Shown here: one piece after another, positions 1 to 8,998 of the stretch
Numbering within the stretch: the stretch's first letter is position 1
Layout of the letters: the number at the start of each line of letters is the position of its first letter
Source of the DNA: Actinomycetota bacterium
GTDB lineage: Bacteria; Actinomycetota; Actinomycetes; Actinomycetales; Dermatophilaceae
NCBI GenBank assembly: GCA_020161845.1
Contig: JAIUNK010000007.1
Coordinates: 62,001-126,000, forward strand
DNA: 64,000 bases
Direction of reading: 5' to 3'
Program-made: the position numbers and the translations under genes
Notes under the pieces: model-generated
What the model was told of the DNA's origin: nothing
The model's input: only the letters and a program-made list of their open reading frames with translations
Databases searched by the model: none

Positions 1-1
1 C

Positions 2-865
2 GACACGGTCCCCTCGCTGGTGCAAAAGCACGTCATCCTGCTCACCGACGGCGAGAACCAGCACGAGTCGCCCGAGCAGCTGACCCGCTCCATCAACACC
101 GTCCGGGGGCGGTTCCAGTGCGATTGCCGCGGGCTCGGGGCGGCGTGGCAGGTGGAGGAGGTACGGCGGATCGCGCAGGCTCTGCTGGGTACCGTCGACC
201 TGATCCCCCGACGCGAGGACATGGCCACGGAGTTCGAGTCGCTGATGCGCACGTCCATGGGCCGCGGCGTGGCCGAGGCGACGCTCAACGTGTGGGCGCC
301 GCAGGGGGCGCAGGTGCTGTTCGTGCGGCAGGTCTCGCCGACACTGGAGGATCTGACCGCCCGGCGGCGGGAGGTCAACCCGTTGACCGGGGCGTACCCG
401 ACCGGCTCCTGGGGCGACGAGACCCGCGACTACCACGTGGCGGTTCGCCTGGCGCCTAAGGGGATCGGCCAGGAACAGCTGGCCGCGCGGGTGCAGTTGA
501 TGGTCGGCGGCCAGATGGTGACGCAGGGGCTGGTCAAGGCGAAGTGGTCCGGTGACTCGGGCCTGACCACGCAGATCAGCCCCGAGGTGGCGCACTTCAC
601 CGGGCAGACCGAGCTGGCGTCGTCCATCCAGGAAGGGCTGGCGGCCAAGGCGGTCGGGGACGACGCGACGGCGACGGCGAAGCTGGGTCGGGCGGTGCAG
701 CTGGCGGCGCAGACCGGCGACGAGGCGGCCACCGACCGACTGCGGCGGGTCGTCGAAATCGACGACGCGGCGACCGGCACGATCCGCCTTCGCCGGGACG
801 TGGCCAAGCTGGACGAGATGGCGCTGGACACGGCCTCGACCAAGACGACCCGGGTGAAGAAGTGA
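2..865 (+). CDS. VWA domain-containing protein, 3' part
   Basis: The reading frame is open from the window edge and ends with TGA at 863-865, so the N-terminus is missing and 287 residues are visible. The first visible residues run into HVILLTDGENQH, which matches the late metal-binding loop (TDG) of a von Willebrand A fold; the DxSxS loop must lie upstream. The last 90 residues look helical and repeat-like (EGLAAKAVGDDATATAKLGRAV). No membrane segment is visible in this part. VWA proteins beside FHA proteins are common in actinobacterial Ser/Thr phospho-signalling loci, and an FHA gene starts 8 bp downstream, so a joint operon is likely. The family call is firm; the role is not determined. 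Confidence 0.85.
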   Translation, partial: DTVPSLVQKHVILLTDGENQHESPEQLTRSINTVRGRFQCDCRGLGAAWQVEEVRRIAQALLGTVDLIPRREDMATEFESLMRTSMGRGVAEATLNVWAPQGAQVLFVRQVSPTLEDLTARRREVNPLTGAYPTGSWGDETRDYHVAVRLAPKGIGQEQLAARVQLMVGGQMVTQGLVKAKWSGDSGLTTQISPEVAHFTGQTELASSIQEGLAAKAVGDDATATAKLGRAVQLAAQTGDEAATDRLRRVVEIDDAATGTIRLRRDVAKLDEMALDTASTKTTRVKK

Positions 866-872
866 ACCTGCC

Positions 873-1964
873 GTGAGCCGCTGCCCCGCCGGACACGAGT
901 CCGCCTCCGCCGATTACTGCGACACCTGCGGGTCGCCGATGGTGGCGACGGTGACGCCTCCCGCGTGGGCGGGATCGGCTGCCGCCGGGGCGGATGCCGC
1001 TACCCCGGCGGGATTGGGTGAGTCGTCGGCGGCGGCGCGCAGCGCGAGCGAGGTCGAGACCCGGACCTGCCCCCATTGCGGGGCGGTTACCAGCCCGGCG
1101 CACTTGTTCTGCGAGGACTGCGGTTACGACTTCACCACCGGTGCCCTGCCCCGACCCCTGACCGAGGGTCTGGCGGCGATCGATACCCGGGTCCCGATCG
1201 CGACCCCGGACCCCGCCGTACCGCTCACCGCAGCACCCCCTATACCACGGTATGAAGAGGGCAGCGACGAACGGTCAGCCCAGGCAGCCGAGGAGGCGCC
1301 GCCAGCCGAGGTGGCGCCTGCAGTCGAGGAGGCGCCGCCAGCCGAGGAGGCGCCGGAAGCCGAGGAGGCGCCGCCAGCCGAGGAGGCGCCGGAAGTGCCG
1401 GCAGTACCCGAGCCCGCCGTACCGCTCACCGCACCAACCCCCATACCACGGTATGAAGAGGGCAGCGACGAACGGTCAGCGTCGCTCGACCCGCCCTCCG
1501 CGCCGGCCACGGGCGCGCGCCCGACCAACCAGGCGCCCTCCCGTCGCGCGGTCGGCAACTTCGTCGTCGAGGTGTGGATCGACCCGGCGTGGTTCGAGGT
1601 CCAGAGCAGCGATGAGGCCTGCCCGTCTCCCGCCGTACCGGACATCGTGCGGATCAGCGGCAAGGCGCTGATCGGCCGGTACTCCGCCAGCCGCCGCATC
1701 GTCCCCGACGTCGACTGCGGCGCGGACTCCGGAGTCAGCCGGCGGCACGCGGAGTTCAGCACCGACGGGCGCCGGTGGTGGGTGGAGGATCTGGGGTCGA
1801 GCAACGGCACGTACGTCGGGCCGGCCAGCGGGCCGCTCCCCAGCGTCCCCATCCCCGCCGGTCAGCGGGTTGAGGTCGATGACGACGACCGCATCTATGT
1901 CGGCGCGTGGACCCGGCTCGTGGTGCGGCCCGCGACGGCGAGCGAGATCGCCGGCACCGGCTGA
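873..1964 (+). CDS. FHA domain protein with N-terminal zinc ribbons
   Basis: 363 residues, GTG start. Two Cys clusters come first (CPAGHE...CDTCG near residues 4-20 and CPHCG...CEDCG near 68-88), suggesting zinc ribbons. An acidic Ala/Pro/Glu linker follows (about 134-176). A C-terminal forkhead-associated domain has its hallmark residues GRYS (about 265), SRRH (about 288) and SSNGTYVG (about 309), which in the family bind phosphothreonine. A 65-bp block encoding PLTA..IPRYEEGSDERSA occurs twice in frame (1215-1279 and 1416-1480) and brackets the linker. With the VWA gene just upstream it is likely part of a kinase/phosphatase signalling cluster outside the window. The partner is unknown. Confidence 0.88.
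   Translation: MSRCPAGHESASADYCDTCGSPMVATVTPPAWAGSAAAGADAATPAGLGESSAAARSASEVETRTCPHCGAVTSPAHLFCEDCGYDFTTGALPRPLTEGLAAIDTRVPIATPDPAVPLTAAPPIPRYEEGSDERSAQAAEEAPPAEVAPAVEEAPPAEEAPEAEEAPPAEEAPEVPAVPEPAVPLTAPTPIPRYEEGSDERSASLDPPSAPATGARPTNQAPSRRAVGNFVVEVWIDPAWFEVQSSDEACPSPAVPDIVRISGKALIGRYSASRRIVPDVDCGADSGVSRRHAEFSTDGRRWWVEDLGSSNGTYVGPASGPLPSVPIPAGQRVEVDDDDRIYVGAWTRLVVRPATASEIAGTG
1215..1480 (+). repeat. In-frame direct repeat bracketing an EEAPPAEEAP array
   Basis: Nearly identical 65-bp blocks lie at 1215-1279 and 1416-1480, exactly 67 codons apart. Between them are imperfect repeats of gccgaggaggcgcc (PAEEAPE). The arrangement lets the linker expand or contract by recombination without losing frame. 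Confidence 0.85.
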
Positions 1965-2041
1965 CCCGAGAGCCGGAGCGGTCGGGTCGTCTCGCGCGGG
2001 TCGTCTCGCGCCTGTGGTCTCGCGCCTGTGGTCTCGCGAGT

Positions 2042-2109
2042 GTGGGCACGCCAGTGGGCGCACAAGACGCTGTCAGAGCAGCAACTTCTGCGCCCACATC
2101 GGTGCCCAC
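2042..2109. terminator. Nested inverted repeats between convergent genes
   Basis: Outer arms gtgggcac (2042-2049) and gtgcccac (2102-2109) enclose inner arms gtgggcgca (2054-2062) and tgcgcccac (2089-2097). The site lies between the end of the FHA gene and the end of the methyltransferase gene, so a bidirectional terminator is the simplest reading. Just upstream (about 1980-2040) are 14-bp imperfect tandem repeats containing gtctcgcgc. No T-tract is present. Confidence 0.5.
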
Positions 2110-2142
2110 TCCAGCGGATCGGGGCAGCGCTCAGCAGCCGGC

Positions 2143-2799
2143 CTAACCGAAGTTGAAGCCGCCCTTGCCGGTTTCGCGGCGCCGCGCCCGGAACAGCACG
2201 TCCCAGGCCACCCGAGGCCCCTGGTCGGTGTCCACCTCGCGAGCCACTCGGTCGGCCCGCTCCACGTCGAGCACCCCGGAGGAGATCATGTCCTGCAGAT
2301 CGGCGCTGATGTCCTTGGCGGAATACAGCAGCTCACGGTCCTGCGGCCCGCCGTACCCCTCCGTCAGGTTCGTCGCGTCGTGGCCGATGATGAGCAGCAC
2401 CCCGCCCGGCGCCAGCGTGCGCGCGGCCGCCCGCATCAGGGGGGTCCGCTCGTACGACTCCAGGTGCACATACGACACCAGCGCCAGGTCGTACTGGGCG
2501 CTGACCGTGCCCTCCTGCGTGATGTCGGCGACCACCCACTCGATGTCCAGCGGGCCGAACTCGGCCTCGGCCGCCGCCGCCGATTCCCGGGCCCGCTGCA
2601 GCGCGACCTCGGCGAAGTCGACCGCCACGACCGACCACCCCTGCTCCGCGAGCCAGATGGCGTTGCGACCCTCGCCGCAGGCGACGTCGATGGCGCGACC
2701 GGTCGCGGCACCGGAGAGCTCGTGGACCACCCAGCGGTTCGGTTCCGTCGACCAGACTCGTCCGGAGCTGTAGCGCGCATCCCAGGCCTTGGCATCCAT
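2143..2799 (-). CDS. Class I SAM-dependent methyltransferase
   Basis: 218 residues from ATG at 2799, chosen because ggagga sits 6 bases upstream; an in-frame ATG 21 bases further out lacks a ribosome site. The N-terminus MDAKAWDARYSSGRVWS is typical of small bacterial methyltransferases of the tellurite-resistance TehB/UbiE-like group. Motif I is AIDVACGEGRNAIWLA (about residues 34-49), followed by an acidic residue in VVAVDFAE. The substrate cannot be deduced. The gene lies on the same strand as arcA but is separated from it by a repeat-filled gap. Confidence 0.88.
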   Translation of the reverse strand: MDAKAWDARYSSGRVWSTEPNRWVVHELSGAATGRAIDVACGEGRNAIWLAEQGWSVVAVDFAEVALQRARESAAAAEAEFGPLDIEWVVADITQEGTVSAQYDLALVSYVHLESYERTPLMRAAARTLAPGGVLLIIGHDATNLTEGYGGPQDRELLYSAKDISADLQDMISSGVLDVERADRVAREVDTDQGPRVAWDVLFRARRRETGKGGFNFG

Positions 2800-2920
2800 G
2801 TTCCGTCCTCCGATCCTCACGGTGTCACCCCGAACACCTCGGCACGCAGTCTTCCCGACGCGGAGCGGGTCGGCGCCGCGGGGGGTACCCCACGTGCGTC
2901 ACACCCGTCACCCGTCACCC

Positions 2921-2980
2921 GTCACACCGCATCGCGCTCGGTCACCCGTCATCGCGCTCCGTCACACCGCATCGCGCTCG
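2921..2980. repeat. Three tandem 20-bp units across the arcA stop codon
   Basis: Units 2921-2940 and 2961-2980 are identical (gtcacaccgcatcgcgctcg); the middle unit 2941-2960 is a degenerate copy. The last unit contains the arcA stop (2962-2964) and its final codons, so the 3' end of arcA has been copied twice into the spacer. Shorter gtcaccc repeats extend the array to about 2899. Confidence 0.85.
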
Positions 2981-4185
2981 ATCGGGCAGGTCATGCAGCG
3001 GGGGCCGCCACGGCCCCGGCCCAGCTCGGACCCGGCGATGGTGAGCACCTCGACGCCGCACGAGCGCAGAAAGTCGTTCGTGACCGTGTTCCGCTCGTAC
3101 GCGACCACCACCCCCGGCTCGAGCGCCAGCACGTTGTTGGCGTCGTCCCACTGCTCGCGCTCGGCGGCCCGCGGGTCCTGCGTGGCGGTGAGCACCCGGA
3201 CCGAGTCGCGGCCCATCGCGTGCGCGATCACCGTCATCATCTGCTCTGGCTCGTACGCCGTGACGGTGAGGCTCCCGGCTTCTGAGCCCGCCCTCAGCAC
3301 GAAGGTGCGCAGGTCGGCCAGCCCGCCATAGCGCGTGAACGTCTCCGCGTCGACCATCGTCATCACGGTGTCCAGGTGCATCAGGGCCCGGGTACGGGGC
3401 ATGTCGACCGCCACGACGGTGTGCACCTGCCCGGCGGCGATGACCCGCGCGGCGAGCCGCTCGACACCCTGCGGGGTGGTCCGTTCGCTGACCCCGACGA
3501 GCACGACGCCGGGGCTGATCACCAGGATGTCGCCGCCCTCCGTGGTGGCCGGGCCGCCGGCGCTGCCGGGCCCCCACCAGGAGAACTCCTCACGGGCGAA
3601 CATCGGGTGGAACCGATAGATGGCCTCGAAGTGCACGCTCTCGCGCATCCGGGCGGGTTTGCTCATCGCGTTGACGCTGACGCCGCCTGCCACCCAGGCG
3701 GAGGTGTCCCTGGTGAACAGGTGGTTGGGCAGCGGCGGGAGCACCAGCCCGTGCGGGTCCAGCTCGGCGTACCGCAGCGATGGCGGCGGCGCGATGTGTT
3801 CGTCGAGCTCGGTCTTGGTCAGGCCGGCGATCAGGGTGTCCGCGAGGGCGGCGGCGTCGAGGTCGGCCAGGGCCGTCCGCAGCGCGTCCGCCAGCGGGAC
3901 CCCGAAGATCTCCTCGTCGAGCACCTCGGCGCAGACGTGGGCGCGGGCGGCCGGGTCGGCCAGGGCCTGGCGCAGCAGGTCGCGCAGCGGCAGCACCTCG
4001 ACCCCGCGATCGACCATCACCTGAACGAACCCGTCGTGCTCGCGCTGGGCCTGCTCCAACCAGAGCACGTCGTCGTAGAGATAGGAGTCCATGTTGCCGG
4101 GGGTCAGCCGGCTCATCTCCCGGCCCGGACGATGCACGATCACTCGGCGTAGCCGCCCGACCTCTGAGTCCACGCGAAGGGTCAC
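2962..4185 (-). CDS. arcA: Arginine deiminase
   Basis: 407 residues, GTG start, full family length. It converts L-arginine to citrulline and ammonia in the cytoplasm. Family landmarks are present in order: VIVHRPGRE near the start, LFTRDTSAW, FHPMF, TEGGDILV, MHLDTVMTM and the C-terminal nucleophile region CMTCPIERD ending the protein. These cover the guanidino-binding Asp/Glu residues, the catalytic His and the catalytic Cys of the guanidino-modifying fold. No arcB, arcC or arcD lies next to it, so citrulline handling must be encoded elsewhere or the enzyme serves mainly for acid neutralisation by ammonia. A cytochrome bd operon diverges from it. Confidence 0.95.
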   Translation of the reverse strand: MTLRVDSEVGRLRRVIVHRPGREMSRLTPGNMDSYLYDDVLWLEQAQREHDGFVQVMVDRGVEVLPLRDLLRQALADPAARAHVCAEVLDEEIFGVPLADALRTALADLDAAALADTLIAGLTKTELDEHIAPPPSLRYAELDPHGLVLPPLPNHLFTRDTSAWVAGGVSVNAMSKPARMRESVHFEAIYRFHPMFAREEFSWWGPGSAGGPATTEGGDILVISPGVVLVGVSERTTPQGVERLAARVIAAGQVHTVVAVDMPRTRALMHLDTVMTMVDAETFTRYGGLADLRTFVLRAGSEAGSLTVTAYEPEQMMTVIAHAMGRDSVRVLTATQDPRAAEREQWDDANNVLALEPGVVVAYERNTVTNDFLRSCGVEVLTIAGSELGRGRGGPRCMTCPIERDAV

Positions 4186-4216
4186 GGCACCCAGGGTGTC
4201 ACGATGTCAAGGGGGG

Positions 4217-4232
4217 TGTGTGCAAGTTCACT
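4217..4232 (+). promoter_or_regulatory. Possible Rex-like operator upstream of cydA
   Basis: tgtgtgcaagttcact resembles the actinobacterial Rex operator TGTGAACnnnTTCACA at most defined positions, but the left half is degraded. It lies in the divergent arcA-cydA spacer, and Rex control of cyd genes by NADH/NAD ratio is established in Streptomyces. This is a pattern match only. Confidence 0.3.
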
Positions 4233-4363
4233 CGAGAGTGTCCGGTTACTTTTCAGTACCCCAGACTGCGGCCGATAAGGGGATCGGCGGTCTGCTCATC
4301 ACGCCGAGCAGCCGCGTTGAATTGTTGAAAGGACCTTGGTCCCGAGACACACCGGACCGCCAG

Positions 4364-4382
4364 CTGACCATAATGTGGTCAG
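4364..4382. promoter_or_regulatory. Palindrome overlapping a -10-like box before cydA
   Basis: ctgacca-taatg-tggtcag has two perfect 7-bp arms around a 5-bp centre, and CATAAT inside it resembles a -10 element. It leaves a leader of about 100 nt before the cydA ATG. Placement fits a repressor operator; the regulator is unknown. Confidence 0.45.
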
Positions 4383-4483
4383 AGACGGCGCACGCCGCCT
4401 TTGCCGCCACGTCCCAACGACAGGGCGACCCGGTGGGCTCGCGAACAGCTCCCGCGGCAGCCCACCCGATCGACAGGAGAGCC

Positions 4484-5935
4484 ATGGACGCGCTCGACCT
4501 CGCGCGATGGCAGTTCGCCATCACGACGGTCTATCACTTTCTCTTCGTGCCGATCACCATCGGCATGTCGGCCATCGTGGCAGGATTCCACACCGCCTGG
4601 GTGCGCACGCACAACCCCCAGATGTACAGGTTGACGAAATTCTTCGGCAAACTTTTCGTCATCAACTTCGCGCTCGGCCTGGTGACCGGCATCGTCCAGG
4701 AGTTCCAGTTCGGCATGAACTGGTCGGACTACTCCCGCTTCGTCGGTGACATCTTCGGGGCGCCGCTGGCCTTCGAGGCGCTGCTCACGTTCTTCCTGGA
4801 GTCCACCTTCCTGGGTCTGTGGATCTTCGGCTGGGGCCGGATCCCGGAGAAGCTGCACGCCGCCACGATGTGGCTGGTCCACATCGGCACCGTGATGAGC
4901 GCCTACTTCATCCTGGCGGCCAACTCGTTCATGCAGAACCCCGTCGGGTTCACGTTCAACGAGAAGACCAACCGCGCCGAACTCACCGACTTCGTGGCCG
5001 TGCTGACCAACAAGGTGCAGCTGGTCACGTTCCCGCACGTGATCACCGCCGCCTACATGACCGGTGGGGCCGTCGTCATGGCCGTCGCCCTGTGGCACCT
5101 GCGTCGCCCGATGGTCGGCGCCAACGCCCCGATGTATCGCTCGGCCGCCCGCGTCGGCGCCGTGATCACGCTGGTCGCCTCGCTGGGCGTCATCGTCACG
5201 GGCGACCTGCAGGGCAAGGTGATGACCGAGGTGCAGCCCATGAAGATGGCCGCGGCCGAGGGGCTCTACGAGAACCAGACGCGCGCGCCGTTCTCGATCC
5301 TGTCCATCGGACCGCTCGACGGCAGCAAGGCCACCCGGATCATCGAGGTCCCCGGCCTGCTGTCCTTCCTGGGCCACGGCTCCTTCGACGCCGAGGTCAA
5401 GGGCATCAACCCGGTCCGCGACGAATACCAGGCCCAATTCAGCCAGGGGAAGTTCACTCAGGACGCCACCACGGCGTACACCCCGAACATCCCCACGACG
5501 TACTGGACCTTCCGGCTGATGATGGGCCTCGGCTTCGTGGGCCTCGCGATCGCCCTGCTCGTCCTGTGGGGCACCCGCAAGGGCGCCGCCGAGAACCAAC
5601 TCGCCCCGAAGTGGTGGCACTGGGCGGCGATCGCCGCGCCGTTCATGCCGTTGTTCGCCAACTCCTTCGGCTGGATCTTCACCGAGGTGGGCCGGCAGCC
5701 GTGGATCGTGCACAACCTGATGACCGTGCAGAACGCCGTCTCGCCGCGCGTATCGGCCGCCGAGGTGGCCGTCTCGATGGTGATCTACACGCTGCTCTAC
5801 GCCGCGCTGGCGGTCGTCGAGGTGAAGCTCTTCCTGAAGTACGTCCGACTGGGCGCCGAGGCGATCCCGGACCCCGACCACGACGCCGATGCGGCACGCG
5901 ACGACGCGGACGCGCCGCTCGCGTACGCCTACTGA
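4484..5935 (+). CDS. cydA: Cytochrome bd ubiquinol oxidase subunit I
   Basis: 483 residues. The start is ATG 4484, with aggaga 3-9 bases upstream and the canonical N-terminus DLARWQFAITTVYHFLF; the frame stays open upstream but that part is not conserved. The subunit binds haems b558, b595 and d and oxidises quinol at low oxygen. Visible hallmarks are the His in TTVYHF, the quinol-loop region GDLQGKVMTEVQPMKMAAAE, and the signature VGRQPWIVH near residue 400. The Q loop is the short type usual in actinobacteria. Multiple membrane helices. First gene of cydAB-cydDC. Confidence 0.97.
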   Translation: MDALDLARWQFAITTVYHFLFVPITIGMSAIVAGFHTAWVRTHNPQMYRLTKFFGKLFVINFALGLVTGIVQEFQFGMNWSDYSRFVGDIFGAPLAFEALLTFFLESTFLGLWIFGWGRIPEKLHAATMWLVHIGTVMSAYFILAANSFMQNPVGFTFNEKTNRAELTDFVAVLTNKVQLVTFPHVITAAYMTGGAVVMAVALWHLRRPMVGANAPMYRSAARVGAVITLVASLGVIVTGDLQGKVMTEVQPMKMAAAEGLYENQTRAPFSILSIGPLDGSKATRIIEVPGLLSFLGHGSFDAEVKGINPVRDEYQAQFSQGKFTQDATTAYTPNIPTTYWTFRLMMGLGFVGLAIALLVLWGTRKGAAENQLAPKWWHWAAIAAPFMPLFANSFGWIFTEVGRQPWIVHNLMTVQNAVSPRVSAAEVAVSMVIYTLLYAALAVVEVKLFLKYVRLGAEAIPDPDHDADAARDDADAPLAYAY

Positions 5936-5964
5936 AGTCCCGGCCCGGGTGAAGGAGATCTGAC

Positions 5965-7017
5965 ATGAGTTATGAGCTGCTGCAGAACCTGTGGTTCCTG
6001 CTCATCGCCGTCCTGTGGATCGGCTACTTCTGCCTCGAGGGCTTCGACATGGGTGTCGGCATGCTCATCGGGCTGATCGGCAAGGACAAGAACGGCGACC
6101 CCCAGGAGACCGAGCGGCGCAAGCGCCTGATGCTGACCACGATCGGTCCGCACTGGGACGGCAACGAGGTGTGGCTGCTCACCGCGGGCGGCGCGACCTT
6201 CGCGGCGTTCCCGCACTGGTACGCCACCCTGTTCGCCGGCTTCTACCTGCCGTTGCTGCTGATCCTGGTCGCGCTGATCCTGCGCGCGATGGGCCTGGAG
6301 TACCGCGGCAAGGGCGACTCCGACACCTGGCGGCGCAACTGGGACATCGCGATCATGGTCGGCTCGTTCCTGCCCGCGCTGCTGTGGGGCGTCGCGTTCG
6401 CGAACATCGTCAACGGCGTGCCGATGACCGGCAGCGCGCCGGCGCTGGAGTACGCCGGGACGCCGGTGCTCTCGCTGCTCAACCCGCTGGGCCTGATCGG
6501 CGGGCTGACCACCCTGTTCCTGTTCCTCACCCACGGCGCCCTGTTCGTCGCCCTGAAGACCGACGGCCAGATCCGCCACGACGCCCGCGCGTTCGCCCTC
6601 AAGGCCGGCCTGGTCACGGCCGTGTGCGCGGTGATCTTCCTGGGCTGGACCAATGTCAACACCGGCACGGCCCTGTCCTGGGCGCTGACCGTGCTCGCCG
6701 CGGTCTGCCTGCTGGCCGCGCTCGCGGCCGTGAAGGTCGCGCGGGACGGGTGGGCCTTCACCGGCACCTTCGTCTGTACGGCACTCGCGGTGGCCAGCCT
6801 GTTCGTGGCGCTGTTCCCGGACGTCATGCCCAACTCGATCGCCGGCGGTCAGCCGCTGACGATCGCGAACGCGTCGAGCTCGCAATACACCCTGCAGATC
6901 ATGACCGGCGCGGCGGTGGTCTTCGTGCCGATCGTGCTCGGCTACCAGATCTGGACGTACTGGGTCTTCCGGCGCCGCCTGACCACCCGGCACATTCCCG
7001 CAGCCGCGCACTACTGA
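5965..7017 (+). CDS. cydB: Cytochrome bd ubiquinol oxidase subunit II
   Basis: 350 residues, ATG with gaaggagat 8 bases upstream, 29 bp after cydA. The N-terminus WFLLIAVLWIGYFCLEGFD is the conserved first helix of CydB, including the Glu-Gly-Phe-Asp motif, and GPHWDGNEVWL is the second family landmark. Multiple membrane segments follow; the C-terminal tail is short and basic. CydB pairs with CydA to form the oxidase. A strong hairpin follows, so cydAB may be expressed more highly than cydDC. Confidence 0.97.
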   Translation: MSYELLQNLWFLLIAVLWIGYFCLEGFDMGVGMLIGLIGKDKNGDPQETERRKRLMLTTIGPHWDGNEVWLLTAGGATFAAFPHWYATLFAGFYLPLLLILVALILRAMGLEYRGKGDSDTWRRNWDIAIMVGSFLPALLWGVAFANIVNGVPMTGSAPALEYAGTPVLSLLNPLGLIGGLTTLFLFLTHGALFVALKTDGQIRHDARAFALKAGLVTAVCAVIFLGWTNVNTGTALSWALTVLAAVCLLAALAAVKVARDGWAFTGTFVCTALAVASLFVALFPDVMPNSIAGGQPLTIANASSSQYTLQIMTGAAVVFVPIVLGYQIWTYWVFRRRLTTRHIPAAAHY

Positions 7018-7054
7018 CGGGCGCTCCTGACGGGCAGCACCGCCAGGAGTACGT

Positions 7055-7092
7055 CGTGCCGGGTCGCCCCGTCGAAGGGGCGACCCGGCGCG
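7055..7092 (+). terminator. Hairpin between cydB and cydD
   Basis: gccgggtcgcccc (7058-7070) pairs perfectly with ggggcgacccggc (7077-7089) around a 6-nt loop, and a G-T wobble plus two more pairs extend the stem to 7055-7092. No T-run follows, as is common in actinobacteria. It could terminate cydAB transcripts or attenuate read-through into cydDC. Confidence 0.7.
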
Positions 7093-7240
7093 TTATGTCG
7101 CCCTTTCGACGCACGAGCCGTGTCCGATGCGGGAATTCCGCTGGTGGTGAGTGAGACTCGGAGGTGGGCGGACGAACAGGTGGCTCGATCCGCCCGCGTC
7201 GCTGACGGCCCCGCCACCGCCGATCGTCGAGGACGCCACC

Positions 7241-8998
7241 GTGAGACCCTTCGACCCGCGCCTGCTGCGGATCGCGCCCCAGGCGCGCGCCGGCGTGATC
7301 GGACTCTTCCTCCTTGGCGCCGTTCAGGGGCTGGCCGCCATCGCGTCGGCCTTCGCCATCGCCGCCCTGGTCGTGGCCGTCGCCCAGGCGCAACCGTGGC
7401 AGCCTGCGGCGCTGGCGACGCTGGTCGCCTTCGCGGTGCGCGGCCTGGCCGCCGGGGCCGCGGAGCGCTGGGCCGCCCGCACCGGCGCCCTGGTGTCCAC
7501 CACGATTCGCCGCCGGATCCTGGCGGCGGCGCTGACCCACGACGCCGCGGAGTCGCGGTCCGGCTCCCCGGGTTCGGCGGCGGGCGCGGGTGAGGCTGCG
7601 GGCGCGGGTGAGGCTGCGGGTGATGCTTCGGGTTCGGGTTCAGATGGCCCCCCGCCCAGCGACCGGTCGGGTCGCCTCGTGACCCTCGCCGGCCAGGGCG
7701 CGACGAGCATCGAACCGTACGTCGCGCGCTACCTGCCGACCCTGGCGACGGCGGCGATCCTGCCGCCCGCCGCGATCCTCGCCATGCTGATCCTGGACTG
7801 GCGGACCGGCCTGATCCCCGTGCTCACGGTCCCGCTGCTGCCCGTCTTCGCCGCGCTCATCGGCTCGGCGACGGCCCGCGCCACGGATCGGCGCTGGCGC
7901 ACCCTGGCGGCGTTGTCCGGGCACTTCCTCGACGTCATGCGGGGCCTGCCGACGCTGGTCTCCTACGGCCGGGCCGAACGCCAGGTCGCGGTGATCCGGG
8001 AGGTCAGCCACGAACACCGGCTCGCCTCGATCGCCACCCTGAAGTTGGCGTTCCTCAGCTCGGCCGCGTTGGAACTGCTGGCGACCATCTCGGTGGCGAT
8101 CGTCGCGGTCTGGGTGGGCATCCAGCTGGCCCAGGGCGACATGGCCCTCTCCCTCGCGATGCCGCTGATCCTGCTGGCCCCCGAGGCCTATTGGCCGATT
8201 CGCCGGGTCGGCGCCGAGTTCCACAACGCCGCGGACGGAGCCGCCGCCCTCGCCGATGTCGCGGCGGCCCTCGACGTACCCTCGACCGCAGCCGCAGCCG
8301 CACCGGCGTCGCCCGCCCACGCCGCGCCGCAGTCCGTTTCCACGCCGGCGGCGGGACCGGATCCCGAGGGCGCCGGGGAGCCGGTGCGGATCGAGAACCT
8401 GTCCTACACGTACGACGGGGCGAGCGCTCCCACCCTGGCGGGGCTGTCCACCGACCTGCCCCATCCGGGTCTGACCGTCGTGACCGGCCCGTCCGGGGTC
8501 GGCAAGACCACGCTGCTGGAGATCGTCGCCGGGCTCCGCCGCCCCCGCAGCGGGGTGGTCCGGGGGCCCCGGGGCTACCTGGTCACGCAGCGCCCGTTCC
8601 TGGCGGCGGGGACGCTGCGCGACAACCTGCTGCTCGGCGTGCCCGATCGGGACGTTGGCCCGCCCACCGACGGACACCTCAACAAGGCGCTGGCCGACGT
8701 CGGCCTGGCGGAGTTCTCCCGGAGCCTGCCGAACGGCCTGAACACCCCGATCGGGGACGACGGCTTCGGCCTCTCGGCGGGCCAGCGGGCCCGCGTCGCG
8801 CTCGCCCGTGCGCTGCTCGCGGACCCCGCGCTGCTGCTCCTCGACGAGCCCACGGCCCACCTCGACGGCGAGTCCGAGCAGATCGTGCACGAGGTCCTGA
8901 CCGAGCTGGCGCGCACGCGAACCGTCGTCGCCGTCACCCACCGGGCGGGCCTGGTGAGCCGCGCGGCCTATCGACTCGAGCTGGCGGCGGTGTCATGA
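7241..8998 (+). CDS. cydD: Thiol reductant ABC exporter CydD
   Basis: 585 residues from GTG 7241, chosen because gagga lies about 7 bases upstream and VRPFDPRLL fits the family start. It is half of the heterodimeric CydDC exporter, which moves cysteine and glutathione out of the cytoplasm and is needed to assemble cytochrome bd. An N-terminal six-helix domain is followed by an ATPase domain with Walker A GPSGVGKTT, signature LSAGQRARV and Walker B ALLLLDEP. An unusual Gly/Ala/Ser-rich insertion (about residues 105-145, with repeated GAGEAA) splits the membrane domain. The stop overlaps the cydC start. Confidence 0.95.
   Translation: MRPFDPRLLRIAPQARAGVIGLFLLGAVQGLAAIASAFAIAALVVAVAQAQPWQPAALATLVAFAVRGLAAGAAERWAARTGALVSTTIRRRILAAALTHDAAESRSGSPGSAAGAGEAAGAGEAAGDASGSGSDGPPPSDRSGRLVTLAGQGATSIEPYVARYLPTLATAAILPPAAILAMLILDWRTGLIPVLTVPLLPVFAALIGSATARATDRRWRTLAALSGHFLDVMRGLPTLVSYGRAERQVAVIREVSHEHRLASIATLKLAFLSSAALELLATISVAIVAVWVGIQLAQGDMALSLAMPLILLAPEAYWPIRRVGAEFHNAADGAAALADVAAALDVPSTAAAAAPASPAHAAPQSVSTPAAGPDPEGAGEPVRIENLSYTYDGASAPTLAGLSTDLPHPGLTVVTGPSGVGKTTLLEIVAGLRRPRSGVVRGPRGYLVTQRPFLAAGTLRDNLLLGVPDRDVGPPTDGHLNKALADVGLAEFSRSLPNGLNTPIGDDGFGLSAGQRARVALARALLADPALLLLDEPTAHLDGESEQIVHEVLTELARTRTVVAVTHRAGLVSRAAYRLELAAVS

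Noticed and set aside
4091-4483. 131-codon N-terminal extension of cydA
   Set aside because: The extension is unlike CydA, while ATG 4484 has aggaga and the conserved start; the extension would also overlap arcA.
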